DNA from: Paracoccaceae bacterium
GTDB taxonomy: Bacteria > Pseudomonadota > Alphaproteobacteria > Rhodobacterales > Rhodobacteraceae
NCBI GenBank assembly: GCA_007121115.1
Contig: SKMI01000119.1
Coordinates: forward strand, 1 to 7,535
Length of the DNA stretch: 7,535 bases
Direction of reading: 5' to 3'
Numbering within the stretch: position 1 is the stretch's first letter; each line of letters starts with the position of its first letter. The notes beneath the pieces were generated by a model. The model did not search any database and was not told the origin of the DNA. It saw only the letters and a program-made list of their open reading frames with translations. The position numbers were made by a program, and so were the translations under genes. Shown piece by piece: positions 7,276 to 7,535 of the stretch.

Positions 7276-7535
7276 TCACTCCAGACATTCGGTGACCCGG
7301 GCCCCGCGGGAGGTCAGCACCTCGTGGCACCCGAAGAGCGGGCGCACCGGGGCGCAGGTGTTGCTGCGCGCCAGACATTCGCCCTCGCAATCGCCGCGCG
7401 CTGTGCACCGTTGCCCTGCGTCCCGGGTCTGGAACAGGCACACCATGCCCCCAGTCCCGCCCGCGCCCATCGGCGACAGCGCGCCGCCCTGATCCGCGCA
7501 GGCGCGCCGCGCCGCGGCCAGCGCGGGGTTGGGGG
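7276..7535 (-). CDS. Cys-rich probably exported protein (C-terminal 85 residues; 5' end outside window)
   Basis: The reading frame is open from the window edge to a TGA at 7278-7276, so the true start lies beyond base 7535; the internal ATG at 7470 is unlikely to be the start because recognisable protein continues upstream of it (PNPALAAARRACADQGG). Eight cysteines are visible, including RACADQGG, VCLF, DAGQRC, DCEGECLAR, TCAPV, FGCHE and the near-terminal ECLE. This even, Cys-rich pattern with no catalytic motif suggests a disulfide-bonded periplasmic protein or lipoprotein; the signal sequence would be off the window. The NPA...CxxxGG start is loosely like DUF333 and the DAGxxC...DCxxxCL pattern is one I recall from small uncharacterised lipoproteins, but neither assignment is secure. 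It ends 5 nt before the HAD phosphatase start and carries that gene's ribosome site in its last codons. Confidence 0.8.
   Translation of the reverse strand, partial: PNPALAAARRACADQGGALSPMGAGGTGGMVCLFQTRDAGQRCTARGDCEGECLARSNTCAPVRPLFGCHEVLTSRGARVTECLE

Overview
The window is a high-GC chromosomal segment in which every gene I can support lies on the minus strand. Two things point to the Rhodobacteraceae (Roseobacter/Rhodobacter/Paracoccus group of Alphaproteobacteria). First, the proteins have the sequence character of that family: the Acs, a DUF4212 plus sodium:solute symporter pair, a Cys4-lid adenylate kinase, and a large beta-helix protein that I recall from Rhodobacterales. Second, a GC-rich intergenic element at about 6491-6520 resembles one that recurs in those genomes. 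The family placement rests on recognition, not on a search.

In minus-strand (transcription) order the window starts with the C-terminal part of a Cys-rich, probably exported protein (7535-7276, 5' end outside the window). A HAD-superfamily phosphatase follows 5 nt later (7270-6572) and is probably translationally coupled to it. A 515-bp gene-free stretch then carries hairpins, the repeat-like element and two 9-bp inverted repeats. Next is a single long gene (6056-3768) for a 762-residue pectate-lyase-3/right-handed beta-helix protein, followed by a strong hairpin (3730-3698) that probably terminates it.

A second gap (3767-3344) contains a sharply AT-rich island with a 10-bp inverted repeat and a candidate promoter. 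It precedes an acetate-assimilation block: acetyl-CoA synthetase (acs, 3343-1382), adenylate kinase (1376-693, abutting or overlapping acs), a 146-bp hairpin-rich spacer, a DUF4212 small membrane subunit (546-286) and the start of its sodium:solute symporter (274 to beyond base 1).

The acs block reads as one functional module. The symporter pair would bring in acetate or a similar small carboxylate, Acs converts acetate, ATP and CoA to acetyl-CoA, AMP and PPi, and the adjacent adenylate kinase turns the AMP back to ADP. It parallels acs-yjcH-actP of enterobacteria, but with a different small subunit and an added AMP-recycling enzyme. The beta-helix gene looks like an independent transcription unit of unknown substrate. 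I see no tRNA, rRNA, CRISPR array, transposase or integrase.
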